A stretch of 64,000 nucleotides of DNA from Paraburkholderia sp. SOS3 (GTDB lineage Bacteria > Pseudomonadota > Gammaproteobacteria > Burkholderiales > Burkholderiaceae): NCBI RefSeq assembly GCF_001922345.1, contig NZ_CP018812.1:434001-498000 (forward strand). The letters run 5' to 3'. The notes under the pieces are model-generated. The model searched no databases. It saw only the letters and a list, made by a program, of their open reading frames with translations, and was not told the DNA's origin. This document shows, one piece after another, positions 1 to 8,300 of the stretch (positions are counted from its first letter, which is position 1; the number at the start of each line of letters is the position of its first letter). The position numbers were made by a program, and so were the translations under genes.

Positions 1-67
1 TACGCGCCCTCGATAAAATCAGCGTGACGACTGACGCGCCGTGAATGGCGGATGGCATCGACACTGA

Positions 68-415
68 TCAGTGATGCTGATAGATCGAGTTCAGGCCGAT
101 GTCGTCAACCGGAGTGAATACGCGAGCGCCGGACTTCGAACTCCCGCTCGTCACACCGCCGTAGCTATCGGCATTGGCCGCTTGCGCCGCATCGTGAGCC
201 GCGGCTTGAGCCGGTACAGCGTCCGCAGCCGGCTGGCTTTGGTCGGCCGCGGGCACGTAGCCAATTTCTTCGAGCTGAATGATCTGCACATACTCGCCGG
301 TGTCGGGAGACGCTACAGCAGGTTGTTGAGCGCGCTGCGGTGCGGTCTGCGCAAAGCAGGCAACCGGAAGAGCAAGAGCGGCGGCGACTGCGGCAATTTT
401 GATCAGCGATTTCAT
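68..415 (-). CDS. DUF4148 secreted protein
   Basis: A 115-residue exported protein. The N-terminus MKSLIKIAAVAAALALPVACFAQ is a Sec signal peptide with likely cleavage after the CFA. The mature part contains the short YVQIIQLEEIGYVPA block typical of DUF4148 proteins, which occur in many copies in Burkholderia-type genomes. The rest is Ala/Gln-rich and probably disordered. A GGAGG ribosome site lies 8 bases before the ATG. No function is established for the family; a periplasmic or envelope role is inferred from the signal peptide only. A 12-bp palindrome (62-73) overlaps the stop codon. Confidence 0.88.
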   Translation of the reverse strand: MKSLIKIAAVAAALALPVACFAQTAPQRAQQPAVASPDTGEYVQIIQLEEIGYVPAADQSQPAADAVPAQAAAHDAAQAANADSYGGVTSGSSKSGARVFTPVDDIGLNSIYQHH

Positions 416-548
416 GTTGATTCCCTCCAGTGGTTTTGACGGTTTGTGGTTAAGGCGTTGTGTCTTTCCACGGAAACCATCGTACTGGCCGAGAATTAGC
501 GGAAAATGAGTGATCGTTGCTCCGTGCGCTTATGCCGCCGCGGGCAGC

Positions 549-1307
549 TTAGCGCTTGCCGGCAAATACAAAGACATCCGAACGGTTGGCCCTCGGCAGC
601 GCGAGCAGCAACTGCGATTCGTCAAGCACCGCGGCTCCCGATACCGTCGCATTGGCATCGATACATGGCGCGCCGCTATACGTGGCCGACACATCGTAGG
701 CGGTAATGCCGCTGCTCGGCGTCAGCGTGCCGCGAAACTCGCAGCCATTGGCGGTCTTGCCGGCCAGCAAGCCGCTCGAGGTGATCGTCACCTGTGTGGC
801 GGACGCACCCTGCAACGAGCTTCCCGTACCGCTGTACAGCCCCTGGATCGACGAGAGCGACGGCGGTTCGCCGAGGATCAGCGTGGGGCTCGCGTTGAAT
901 GCCACGTTGTCCGCCTTGTCGCCGGGCACGGCAACGAACCCGCTGATGGCCGGCGATCGTGCAAAATCGATATCGACCTGTACCGGCGTCGCCTTGCGCG
1001 GCTGAACGAGGCGATAGCGGGTTGCCTGTTTGCTTTGGTACTTGCCGTCTTGCGCCTGCTCGGCGGTACCGACAACGACGACATCGTCGATGGCGGGGCG
1101 CGCCGCCGATGGCGTTCGATAGAACAGGTAGGCGCTGCCATCGAGCTTCGCGAGCAGCGTCAGCCTCTGTTGCGTGGACAACGGTCCGGTATAGATGCCT
1201 GCTGAAGACTGGATGACCGTGGTGGTTCCAGATTCGGAGGAGAGCTTGCTGCTGCCGCATGCGGCAAGGGATACGCACAGCGCGACGCTTAGGGCAGTTG
1301 TTTTCAT
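549..1307 (-). CDS. Putative lipoprotein of unknown function
   Basis: A 252-residue protein whose N-terminus ends in LAAC at residues 14-17, a clear lipobox, so it is likely lipidated on that Cys and held in the inner or outer membrane. The mature part is Ser/Thr/Gly-rich. It contains a GLYSGTG motif near the middle and a pair of cysteines in the C-terminal half (NGCEF and APCID) that could form a disulfide. The repeated pattern of short beta-prone stretches suggests a small beta-sandwich. I do not recognise the family. It stands alone, with 133 bp to the DUF4148 gene downstream. Confidence 0.8.
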   Translation of the reverse strand: MKTTALSVALCVSLAACGSSKLSSESGTTTVIQSSAGIYTGPLSTQQRLTLLAKLDGSAYLFYRTPSAARPAIDDVVVVGTAEQAQDGKYQSKQATRYRLVQPRKATPVQVDIDFARSPAISGFVAVPGDKADNVAFNASPTLILGEPPSLSSIQGLYSGTGSSLQGASATQVTITSSGLLAGKTANGCEFRGTLTPSSGITAYDVSATYSGAPCIDANATVSGAAVLDESQLLLALPRANRSDVFVFAGKR

Positions 1308-1472
1308 GATTGAGAGCCTGCGTGTGTACGGGACACTCGCAGTGTGCAGCGTTTTCTGCCGATTGTCGTCGGAAAATCGCCGAAAAAATTCAGGCCGGCC
1401 TCGCGATGCGCGAAGCCGGCCTCATCATTGCAGCCCGAGCCGTTGATGTCCACCAGACCGATCTGTCAGACA

Positions 1473-1748
1473 TCAGCGCCAGTACGTATAGCCGTAGTAG
1501 TGCGGCCGGTGCCACCAGTACGGATAGCCGTAATAGCCGGCTACGACAGGCGGAGCCGCATAGACTACCGGAGCCGGCGGCGGCGCATAGTAAACAGGCG
1601 GAGGCGGTGCATATACGGGCGCCGGCACGACCGGCACGATGGGCATCACCGGTGCGATGCCCACGCCGACGAACACATGCGCCTGCGCGACGCCTATCAT
1701 GCCGGCGGTCAGAGCGGCGGCAACTATCAGGTGGCGAATCCCTTTCAT
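1473..1748 (-). CDS. Small Pro/Tyr-rich exported protein
   Basis: A 91-residue protein. The ATG at 1748 is chosen over one 39 bases upstream because AGGAG sits 7 bases before it and the product then begins MKGIRHLIVAAALTAG, a good signal peptide ending in AQA. The mature protein is low complexity, Pro, Val and Tyr-rich (PVYAPPPPVYYAPPPAP), and closes with a Trp/Tyr/His-rich tail. Such proteins are common in Burkholderia and are presumed to lie in the envelope; the function is unknown. It is monocistronic. Confidence 0.75.
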   Translation of the reverse strand: MKGIRHLIVAAALTAGMIGVAQAHVFVGVGIAPVMPIVPVVPAPVYAPPPPVYYAPPPAPVVYAAPPVVAGYYGYPYWWHRPHYYGYTYWR

Positions 1749-1903
1749 GTTGTTCTCCTCGGACTGGATGCGGTCGTTCGACTGCATCGCTCAACCGGGA
1801 TTGTGGCCGCCGAGAATGAGCACAGAATGAGGAGTGGACCGGCGGTCCGCTTTCAACGCCGGAACCGCTGATTGCACCACGCCCCCCCGATGCCGCAAAG
1901 ACG

Positions 1904-2572
1904 CTACTTCAAATGCACCGATGCGAGCAGTTCGGCGATACCGAGCCATGCGATCTGCACGCCGATGCACAGCAGCACGAATGCGAGCAGCCGCATGGCA
2001 ACCTGAATCCCGACCGCGCCGAGCAGCCGTTCGAGATGCCCGGCAAAGCGCACGCAAACATAGATGCTCGCGCACAGGATCGCCAGCGCGATGCCGACAC
2101 CGGCAATATGAACCGGCAACAATCCCTCCCTCGGCGAGCCCGTGCCCAAGGCGATGGCGACCGAAATCGCGCCGGGCCCGACGGTGATCGGCAGTGTCAG
2201 TGGATAGAACGCTTTCGCACGCAGCGATGCGCCGCGCTCGATCGGGGTTTCGGCCTGTGCTTCCTTGTCGGGTTCGTCGTCGGTCGGCGCTTGCAGCAGC
2301 GTCCATCCGGCCACCGCAATCACGATGCCGCCCGCCACGCGTAACACCGGCACCGAGATGCCGAAGAACGACAGCACATAGGCGCCGATCGACAACGAGC
2401 CGAGCAGAATGAACAGGCTGTTGATCGAGATACGCATGGCCAGCTCGGCGCGCTGCGCTTGCGTCGCGTGCGGGATCATCGTCAGCGTGATGATCGCGGT
2501 GGCCGGCGGGTTGATGACCGGGAAGAGACCGGTCACCAGCAGCAGAATGGTCTTGATCAGTTCGTTCAGCAT
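1904..2572 (-). CDS. MarC family integral membrane protein
   Basis: A 222-residue polytopic membrane protein with about six hydrophobic helices. The first contains LFPVINPPATA, matching the NP-containing first helix of the MarC/UPF0056 family. The second half carries FYPLTLPITVGPGAISVAIALGTG, the family's repeated P-L-T-x-GPG element. An acidic loop (DDEPDKEAQAETP) separates the two halves. The family sits in the inner membrane and, despite the name, has no proven role in drug resistance; its substrate is unknown. The length is as usual for the family. Confidence 0.93.
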   Translation of the reverse strand: MLNELIKTILLLVTGLFPVINPPATAIITLTMIPHATQAQRAELAMRISINSLFILLGSLSIGAYVLSFFGISVPVLRVAGGIVIAVAGWTLLQAPTDDEPDKEAQAETPIERGASLRAKAFYPLTLPITVGPGAISVAIALGTGSPREGLLPVHIAGVGIALAILCASIYVCVRFAGHLERLLGAVGIQVAMRLLAFVLLCIGVQIAWLGIAELLASVHLK

Positions 2573-2647
2573 GGGCTGGGTCGGTCGTGGGCTCCGACCG
2601 CATTTTTACCAGGGTCCCGCTCGCCTGGCAAGGTGATTCGCTGCCGC

Positions 2648-4216
2648 TCAGTGCGCCGCCGCGGCCGCCCCGCCCGCACCGCCCGCACCGGCCTTGACCG
2701 GTTTCGTCAGCCAGATCAGCGGAATGATCACGATAAAAATCACCGCCGACAGCCAGAATATGTCGTTCAACCCCAGCATCGCGGCCTGTGCGTTCAACGA
2801 CCGTTCAAAGAACGCCAGTGCCTGGCTGCTGTTGCCGCCCAACGTCGAATGCAGCGAATCGACCGCGCCGGTGAACAAGGGGTTATTGACGCTCGCCTGC
2901 TCCATCAGTTGCGAATGGTGGAGGATAGTGCGGTTGTTCCAGCCCGTCGTCGCGAGCGAGGTGCCGACGCCGCCCGCGAAAACGCGCACGAAATTCGACA
3001 GGCCGGCCGCCGCGGGAATCCGCTCGGGCGGCAGACCCGACAGGATGATCGCCGTGAGCGGCACGAAGAACAGCGCGGTCGGTATGCCTTGCAGCAGCGT
3101 AGGCAGGATCAGCGTCCAGACGTCGACGCCGGTCGTGTAGTTCGAGCGCATGAAGAACACGATCGCATAGCCGACGAACGCGAGCGTCGCGAGAATGCGC
3201 GCATCCGACTTCGGCATGATGCGCGCCATGACCGGCGCGAGCAGCACCGCGAAGATGCCGAGCGGCGCGGTCACGAGACCCGCATCGACCGAACGATAGT
3301 TCAGGTAGCCCTGAATCCACTGCGGCAAGATCACGAGATTCGAAAAGAACACCGCGTACGCAACGGAAATCGCGATCGTGCCGCCGCGGAAATTGTGCAC
3401 CGCGAACAGGCGTAGATCGACAATGGGCGCCTTTTCCGTCAGCTCCCAGATCAGGAAGAACACGAAGCTGATTCCCGCGACGACGGCGAGCGCGCAGATC
3501 ACCGGCGAATTGAACCAGTCGAGGTCTTTGCCTTTGTCGAGCATGATTTGCAGCGTCGCAACCCATGCGATCAGCGAAAGCAGGCCGATCTTGTCGATCG
3601 GCAGGCGCCGCGCCGGCGTTTCGCGCTTGTGATAGATCATCCATGTAACGGCGGCCGCGAACAGGCCGACAGGAATGTTGATGTAGAAAATCCACGACCA
3701 CGAATAGCTATCGGTAATCCAGCCACCGAGCGCGGGACCCGCGATCGGTCCGACTGTAGCCGTCATCGACCATAGCGCGAGCGCAGTCGAGCTCTTCGCC
3801 TTCGGGTACGAGGCAAGGAGAATCGCTTGCGACAGCGGGATCAATGGCCCCGCCACCGCACCCTGCAGCACGCGAGCGGCAAGCAGCACGACAAGGTTCG
3901 GCGCGATGCCGCACAGCCACGACGACAGCACGAATAGCAAAATCGCGCCGACAAACAGTTTGATCTGGCCGACACGCTGCGTAAGCCATCCGGTCAGCGG
4001 GATCGCCACCGCATTCGCCGCGGAGAACAGCGTGATCACCCACGTGCCCTCGTCGACCGACACGCCGAGGTTGCCGGAAATGGTTGGGATCGCAACATTC
4101 GCGATCGACGAATCGAGCACATTCATGAACGTCGCCAGTGCAACCGCCAGCGTGGCGAGCACCAGTTTTCCGCCGGAAAGCGGGGGTGGACTGGCTGTGT
4201 TCGTCGAAGCATCCAT
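2648..4216 (-). CDS. emrB: EmrB-like DHA2 family MFS drug exporter
   Basis: A 522-residue major-facilitator transporter with 14 predicted membrane helices, the DHA2 arrangement. Visible signatures are MNVLDSSIANVAIPTI in helix 1 (motif D1 of 14-helix drug exporters), a WVITLFSAANAVAIPLTGWLTQRVG stretch corresponding to motif A, and GPIAGPALGGWIT (motif C of antiporters) near residues 150-165. The C-terminus is Ala/Gly-rich. It is the pump of a tripartite system with the adjacent periplasmic adaptor and outer-membrane lipoprotein, exporting drugs or aromatic acids by proton antiport. It is last in the operon, after a 97-bp gap that contains a copy of the proposed MarR element. Confidence 0.93.
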   Translation of the reverse strand: MDASTNTASPPPLSGGKLVLATLAVALATFMNVLDSSIANVAIPTISGNLGVSVDEGTWVITLFSAANAVAIPLTGWLTQRVGQIKLFVGAILLFVLSSWLCGIAPNLVVLLAARVLQGAVAGPLIPLSQAILLASYPKAKSSTALALWSMTATVGPIAGPALGGWITDSYSWSWIFYINIPVGLFAAAVTWMIYHKRETPARRLPIDKIGLLSLIAWVATLQIMLDKGKDLDWFNSPVICALAVVAGISFVFFLIWELTEKAPIVDLRLFAVHNFRGGTIAISVAYAVFFSNLVILPQWIQGYLNYRSVDAGLVTAPLGIFAVLLAPVMARIMPKSDARILATLAFVGYAIVFFMRSNYTTGVDVWTLILPTLLQGIPTALFFVPLTAIILSGLPPERIPAAAGLSNFVRVFAGGVGTSLATTGWNNRTILHHSQLMEQASVNNPLFTGAVDSLHSTLGGNSSQALAFFERSLNAQAAMLGLNDIFWLSAVIFIVIIPLIWLTKPVKAGAGGAGGAAAAAH

Positions 4217-4265
4217 GATGTCGTTTCCTTCGGTTCGCTAGTGTTTCTTGCGCGAATAATCTGGC

Positions 4266-4282
4266 GTGTCAGATATATGGAT
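4266..4282. promoter_or_regulatory. Proposed MarR operator, site A (upstream of emrB)
   Basis: GTGTCAGATATATGGAT lies 50 bp upstream of the emrB start, inside the emrA-emrB gap. It shares TCAGATATATGG with site B. Its presence inside the operon suggests a second regulated promoter for the pump gene. Identity of the binding protein is inference from location. Confidence 0.5.
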
Positions 4283-4313
4283 CAAAAAATGGCGAATGCC
4301 TTTGGGAATCGAC

Positions 4314-5633
4314 TCATCCGGCCCGTTGTGCGGGATCGCGCCGCGTTGTTGTTTTTGCCGGCACCGCATCAGTCGAACGGCCCGATTTGGCGCCGCCCGA
4401 TGCGACCGGCCCCTCGCCTACCGTGTTCTGCGCAATGATTCGCGCGATCTCGCCATCGGCCTGCGCACCGTAATCGGCGAACACGTCGGTTCGATAGCGT
4501 GTGTTGAGCGCCGCGCCCAGCTGATTACCCGATCCATCGTGCGTGTCGACATCGACCTGCATCGACAAGCCGATGCGTAGCGGGTGGGCATCGAGTTCTT
4601 TCTGGTCGAGCTCGATGCGCACCGGCAGACGCTGCACCACCTTGATCCAGTTGCCCGTTGCGTTCTGTGCGGGCAGCACGGCGAATGCAGCCCCGGTACC
4701 CGCCGAAAAGCCGACCACGCGTCCGTGATATTCGACGCTGCCGCCATAGACATCGGCGGTCAACCTCACGGGCTGGCCGATGCGCATCTGCCGCAACTGG
4801 CTTTCCTTGTAGTTCGCGTCGACCCACACGCCGTCGAGCGGTACGATCGCCATTAGCGGCGTGCCAGGGGCGACGCGCTGCCCGACTTGCACCGAGCGCC
4901 GTGCGACGTAACCGGTAACCGGCGCAGGTAACGTATTGCGCGCATATTCGAGGTATGCGGCACGCACTTTCGATGCGGCGGCGCGCACGTCCGGATGATC
5001 GGCGACCGTCGTGCGATCGGTCAGCGCGCGGTTCGACTGGGCCTGCTGGCGTGCCGCGTCGAGCGCCGCCTGTGCCGCGGCGACGGCGTCGCGCGCGTGA
5101 GCGACATCTTCAGCCGACACCGCGCCGGTGTCCGACACGGCGAGCCGGCGCCGCAGATCGGCAGTCGCGCGATCGAGGTCGGATCGCCGCTGCGCGACCG
5201 TTGCGTCATAGAAGTCGTTGTTCACGTAGAGGCTGCTGACACGTCGCACCGTTTGCCCGAGCATCGCTTCGGCATTGCCGAGCGCGATCTTCGCATCGGC
5301 CGCGTCGAGCGTCACGATCGGCTCGCCAACCTTGACGATCTGCGTATCGTCGGCGTTGACGGCAACGACGGTGCCGGTGACCTGCGGCGTCAACTGCACG
5401 AGATTGCCGCTTACGTATGCATCGTCGGTAGTCTCGTGGTAGCGCGCGTACGTCATGTAATACGCGCTGTATGCCGCGCCCGCGACGACGATCGCGACGC
5501 CCAGCAGCGAAAGCAGCAGCTTGCGCTTGCGCGACTGCGGTTCCGCCTGCTGCGCCGATTCGGGCTGCGGTGCAGAAGCGGCCGCGGCGGCTGCCGCCGA
5601 TTTCGTCCGGTCCTGAGTATCGGTTTCGCTCAT
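4314..5633 (-). CDS. emrA: EmrA-like HlyD family periplasmic adaptor
   Basis: A 439-residue membrane fusion protein. An Ala/Gln-rich cytoplasmic N-terminus is followed by one membrane anchor (KLLLSLLGVAIVVAGAAYSAYY, about residues 38-59). Next comes the lipoyl/barrel-sandwich half TTDDAYVSGNLVQLTPQVTG, a helical hairpin rich in Ala/Gln/Arg, and the second lipoyl half TLPAPVTGYVARRSVQVGQ. These are the hallmarks of EmrA-type adaptors, which link an inner-membrane MFS pump to an outer-membrane channel. Its start overlaps the stop of the upstream outer-membrane gene by 4 bp (ATGA), indicating translational coupling. The tail beyond about residue 400 is poorly conserved-looking. Confidence 0.94.
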   Translation of the reverse strand: MSETDTQDRTKSAAAAAAASAPQPESAQQAEPQSRKRKLLLSLLGVAIVVAGAAYSAYYMTYARYHETTDDAYVSGNLVQLTPQVTGTVVAVNADDTQIVKVGEPIVTLDAADAKIALGNAEAMLGQTVRRVSSLYVNNDFYDATVAQRRSDLDRATADLRRRLAVSDTGAVSAEDVAHARDAVAAAQAALDAARQQAQSNRALTDRTTVADHPDVRAAASKVRAAYLEYARNTLPAPVTGYVARRSVQVGQRVAPGTPLMAIVPLDGVWVDANYKESQLRQMRIGQPVRLTADVYGGSVEYHGRVVGFSAGTGAAFAVLPAQNATGNWIKVVQRLPVRIELDQKELDAHPLRIGLSMQVDVDTHDGSGNQLGAALNTRYRTDVFADYGAQADGEIARIIAQNTVGEGPVASGGAKSGRSTDAVPAKTTTRRDPAQRAG

Positions 5634-7105
5634 TTCAATTCTCCTGGGCTCGGTTGTTCTTGTGGGTCCGTGTAGCCGCCGCCCAATGCTGCGGCAAGGG
5701 CGATCTGCTGATCGCGGCGGTTCATCCGCAGGTTCGCGACTGCCTGATCCGCGGACAGCGCGGTCACGTCCGCGTTCAGCACGGTCAGCTGATTCGTGAG
5801 GCCCGCCTTGTATTGCGTCAACGCAAGTTCGTCCGCGCGGCGCGCCGCGTCTTGCGCGGTCTGCGCATCGGTCAGTTGCCCGTCGGTGGCGCGAATATCC
5901 GCGAGTTGCGTCGCCACCTCGCTCAGCGCGGTGACGAGTGTCTGGTTATAGGTTGCAACCGCATAGTCGAATTCCGCGTAGCGGCCTTTGAGCTTCGCGC
6001 GCAGCTCGCCGGCATCGAAGATCGGCAGATGGATAGCGGGTCCGACCGAAGCCGTGCGGCTCGCTGCCGTCAGGAAACGGCCGAAGCCGAACGCGTCGAA
6101 GCCGAGCGCCGCGCTCAGGTTGATGTCGGGATAGAACTCGGCCTTTGCCGATTTCACTTCGTGCGTGAGCCCGTCGACGCGCCAGCGTGCGGCAACGATA
6201 TCGGGCCGGCGACTCACGAGGTCCGCGGGCAAATTGTCCGGCAACCGCACTTCGTCACCGAGGCCAAGCCCGGGACGCGCGATCTCGAGCCCGCGGTCCG
6301 GTCCTGCGCCGAGCAGCGCGGCAATCTCGTAGCGCGTCGTGACGATCGAGCCGTCGATCGCCTTCAGGGACGCACGGCTTGTCGCGAGATTCGCTTGCGC
6401 CGTCTTCAATTCGACGTCGGTATCGAGACCCGTCGCGATACGGTCCGCGGCGATGCGCTCGATCCGTTCGCGTTGCGCAATTTCCTGCTCGGCGATATCG
6501 CGCAAAACATAGAGCCGCGCAAGCTGGTTGTACGTGCGCGAGAACGCCGTCGTGAGCGTCAGCCGGACCATCTGCGCATCAGCTTCGCTTGCCTGCAGTT
6601 GCGACAGCGCCGCTTGCAATGCTTCGCGATTCTTGCCCCACAGGTCCAGCTCGTACGATGCGCTGAGCAAGCCCGTGTTCTGCGACTGCCAGCTTCCCGC
6701 ATACGGCGGTGGAATGAACGAAGCGCCCGAGAGCTGCTCGCGCCGGTATGAATAGCGCGCATCCGCACGTGGCAGCGTCGCGGCCTTCGCCGTCTCGCCA
6801 TAGGCCGCTGCGGCAGCCACGCGGGCGCTCGCCTGCGCGACGGTCGGGCTGCCGCGCAAAGCCTCGTCGATCAGTGCTTTCAACTGCGCGTCGCCGAACT
6901 GATCGGCCCAATCGGTCGTCGGCCAGCGGCCGCCTTCGGCCGGCACGCTCTGCTGCGTGGCGTAATGCTGCGGGTCGGCAATCTGCTGATCGCCATGAAT
7001 GCCCGCATAGTTCACGCACGCGGATAAAGCCGCCGCAGCAATCGCCGATATGCCGACTCTCAGTCCGCGAGATGCGTAGCACGTCGCATTTGTTTGACTA
7101 TCCAT
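5630..7105 (-). CDS. NodT family outer-membrane efflux lipoprotein
   Basis: A 491-residue TolC-like channel. The N-terminus contains ALSACVNYAGIHG, a lipobox with Cys at about residue 30. Two outer-membrane-factor repeats follow, each beginning with an L-x(3)-P-x(7)-A pattern; the second contains ADLVSRRPDIVAARWRVD, diagnostic of the NodT/OprM group. It forms the trimeric exit duct for the EmrA/EmrB-like pump encoded directly downstream. It is the first gene of the efflux operon. The 35 bp before the start carry a TATCAGATATATGGGT element that is also found at three other gaps of this locus. Confidence 0.94.
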   Translation of the reverse strand: MDSQTNATCYASRGLRVGISAIAAAALSACVNYAGIHGDQQIADPQHYATQQSVPAEGGRWPTTDWADQFGDAQLKALIDEALRGSPTVAQASARVAAAAAYGETAKAATLPRADARYSYRREQLSGASFIPPPYAGSWQSQNTGLLSASYELDLWGKNREALQAALSQLQASEADAQMVRLTLTTAFSRTYNQLARLYVLRDIAEQEIAQRERIERIAADRIATGLDTDVELKTAQANLATSRASLKAIDGSIVTTRYEIAALLGAGPDRGLEIARPGLGLGDEVRLPDNLPADLVSRRPDIVAARWRVDGLTHEVKSAKAEFYPDINLSAALGFDAFGFGRFLTAASRTASVGPAIHLPIFDAGELRAKLKGRYAEFDYAVATYNQTLVTALSEVATQLADIRATDGQLTDAQTAQDAARRADELALTQYKAGLTNQLTVLNADVTALSADQAVANLRMNRRDQQIALAAALGGGYTDPQEQPSPGELK

Positions 7106-7112
7106 TTTCTGA

Positions 7113-7130
7113 CCTATCAGATATATGGGT
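7113..7130. promoter_or_regulatory. Proposed MarR operator, site B (upstream of outer-membrane channel gene)
   Basis: CCTATCAGATATATGGGT lies 8-25 bp upstream of the channel gene start and shares a 12-base core (TCAGATATATGG) with site A. A repressor bound here would block initiation or early elongation. Confidence 0.5.
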
Positions 7131-7140
7131 AAAAAATTAT

Positions 7141-7578
7141 TCAGTCTTTTATCAGCTTGCGCAGTAAGCGGCGTAGTTCGTTGAATTCCAGTTCGGAGAA
7201 GCTGCGCAGCCGGGCATTGAGCACGTCCGGCGCGAGTTCGGCGATGCGCAGCGCGGTAGCGCGTCCAACCTCCGTGAGTTGCAGATTGACCAGCCTGCGG
7301 TCTTCGAGGTCGCGCGAACGGATCAGCAAACCGAAGCCTTCGAGCTTATCGAGCGTGCGCGTCATCAGACCGGTATCGATGCTCAAATAACGAGCCAGAC
7401 TGGCAGGCGTTGTGTTCGAGCCGCGCAGCAGCGACATCAGGATGCCAGCGTGCTGGGCCGTGATGTCCAGCCCCTTCAGCGCGGCTTCCATATCCGCCGC
7501 CAGCTGATTGCGCGCCTTGTTCAATATGAACCCGACGCTCTCGGACTGCTGATAGTTGTCTGGCGTATAGAACGGCAT
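7141..7578 (-). CDS. MarR family transcriptional regulator (copy 1)
   Basis: A 145-residue winged-helix regulator. The start at 7578 is preferred over one 30 bases upstream because GAGG lies 6 bases before it and the protein then has exactly the length of its tandem paralogue at 7737-8174. The core shows the recognition helix region TPASLARYLSIDTGLMTRTLDKLE and the wing RSRDLEDRRLVNLQLTEVG (MarR DxR signature). MarR dimers usually repress a neighbouring efflux operon and release it when a phenolic or drug ligand binds. The stop is 35 bp before the outer-membrane lipoprotein gene, so both may be transcribed together. Confidence 0.93.
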   Translation of the reverse strand: MPFYTPDNYQQSESVGFILNKARNQLAADMEAALKGLDITAQHAGILMSLLRGSNTTPASLARYLSIDTGLMTRTLDKLEGFGLLIRSRDLEDRRLVNLQLTEVGRATALRIAELAPDVLNARLRSFSELEFNELRRLLRKLIKD

Positions 7579-7613
7579 CTCTGACCTCATCATTCGCTGC
7601 ATGAACAATAGTT

Positions 7614-7632
7614 GATCTGTCAGAGATATTCA
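7614..7632. promoter_or_regulatory. Proposed MarR operator, site C (upstream of marR copy 1)
   Basis: GATCTGTCAGAGATATTCA lies 36-54 bp before the first marR start. It carries the related core TGTCAGAGATAT (one base inserted relative to sites A and B), consistent with autoregulation. Confidence 0.42.
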
Positions 7633-7736
7633 AGCGATATTTCGCGATGCGATGCCGTAAAACGCAGCATCCACGGGACGGTAGCGGAAAAGGGAGAAAA
7701 ACTGACTGTGCGCCGCGAAGGACGCGAGACGGCAGC

Positions 7737-8174
7737 CTATTCGGCGACGAATTTGCGCAGCAGGCGACGCAATTCTTCAACCTCGCCCTTCGTGAATTTT
7801 TTCAGCCGTTCGTTGAGTACCGCGGGTGCGATTTCAGGGATTCTCGCGGCCACGGCGCGGCCCGCGCCCGTCAGCGTCAGATTGACGACGCGCCGGTCTT
7901 CCGCGTCGCGCGAACGCACGATCAGGCCTTTGGTTTCGAGCTTGTCGAGCATTCGGGTCATCAAGCCCGTGTCCGTGCCGAGCGCCTTCGACAGTTCGAA
8001 CGGCGTGCTCGCGGTTTGCTGTTTCAGCAGCAGCAAAATACCCATCTGCTGGCTCGATATATCGACCTCCTTGAGCGCCGCATCCATTTCCATCAGGATC
8101 AGATTGCGCGCCTTGTTCAGCGCGAAGCCGACACTGTCCATCAGATTGAAATTCTCTTTTGTGTAATGGCGCAC
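7737..8174 (-). CDS. MarR family transcriptional regulator (copy 2)
   Basis: A 145-residue MarR protein clearly paralogous to the neighbouring copy. They share SVGF.LNKARN near residue 15, the block DTGLMTR.LDKLE, the wing RSRD.EDRR.VNL.LT and the C-terminus ELRRLLRK. The identical length and same orientation point to tandem duplication. It is the first gene of the cluster, and a TCAGATATT element flanked by an imperfect inverted repeat lies 31-52 bp upstream of its ATG. The two regulators may form heterodimers or respond to different ligands; that is inference. Confidence 0.93.
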   Translation of the reverse strand: MRHYTKENFNLMDSVGFALNKARNLILMEMDAALKEVDISSQQMGILLLLKQQTASTPFELSKALGTDTGLMTRMLDKLETKGLIVRSRDAEDRRVVNLTLTGAGRAVAARIPEIAPAVLNERLKKFTKGEVEELRRLLRKFVAE

Positions 8175-8204
8175 GGGAATCTCCTCGATGAATGCATAGG
8201 CGGG

Positions 8205-8226
8205 CTGACTGACAAGTCAGATATTA
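8205..8226. promoter_or_regulatory. Proposed MarR operator, site D (upstream of marR copy 2)
   Basis: The region reads CTGACTGACAAGTCAGATAT and then TA. CTGACAAGTCAG is an imperfect palindrome (CTGAC-AA-GTCAG), and the same TCAGATAT core seen at the other sites follows. It sits 31-52 bp before the second marR start. Confidence 0.48.
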
Positions 8227-8300
8227 CCAAAACAGTTCTCGCGCGACGAGCGGAGCCGGCACGTACGGACAAACGCGGCGGCAACCGTGCGTTTCACCTT

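Noticed and set aside
2459..3415. 318-codon plus-strand ORF over emrB and its upstream gap
   Set aside because: Extremely Arg/Glu-rich, no family features, antisense to emrB.
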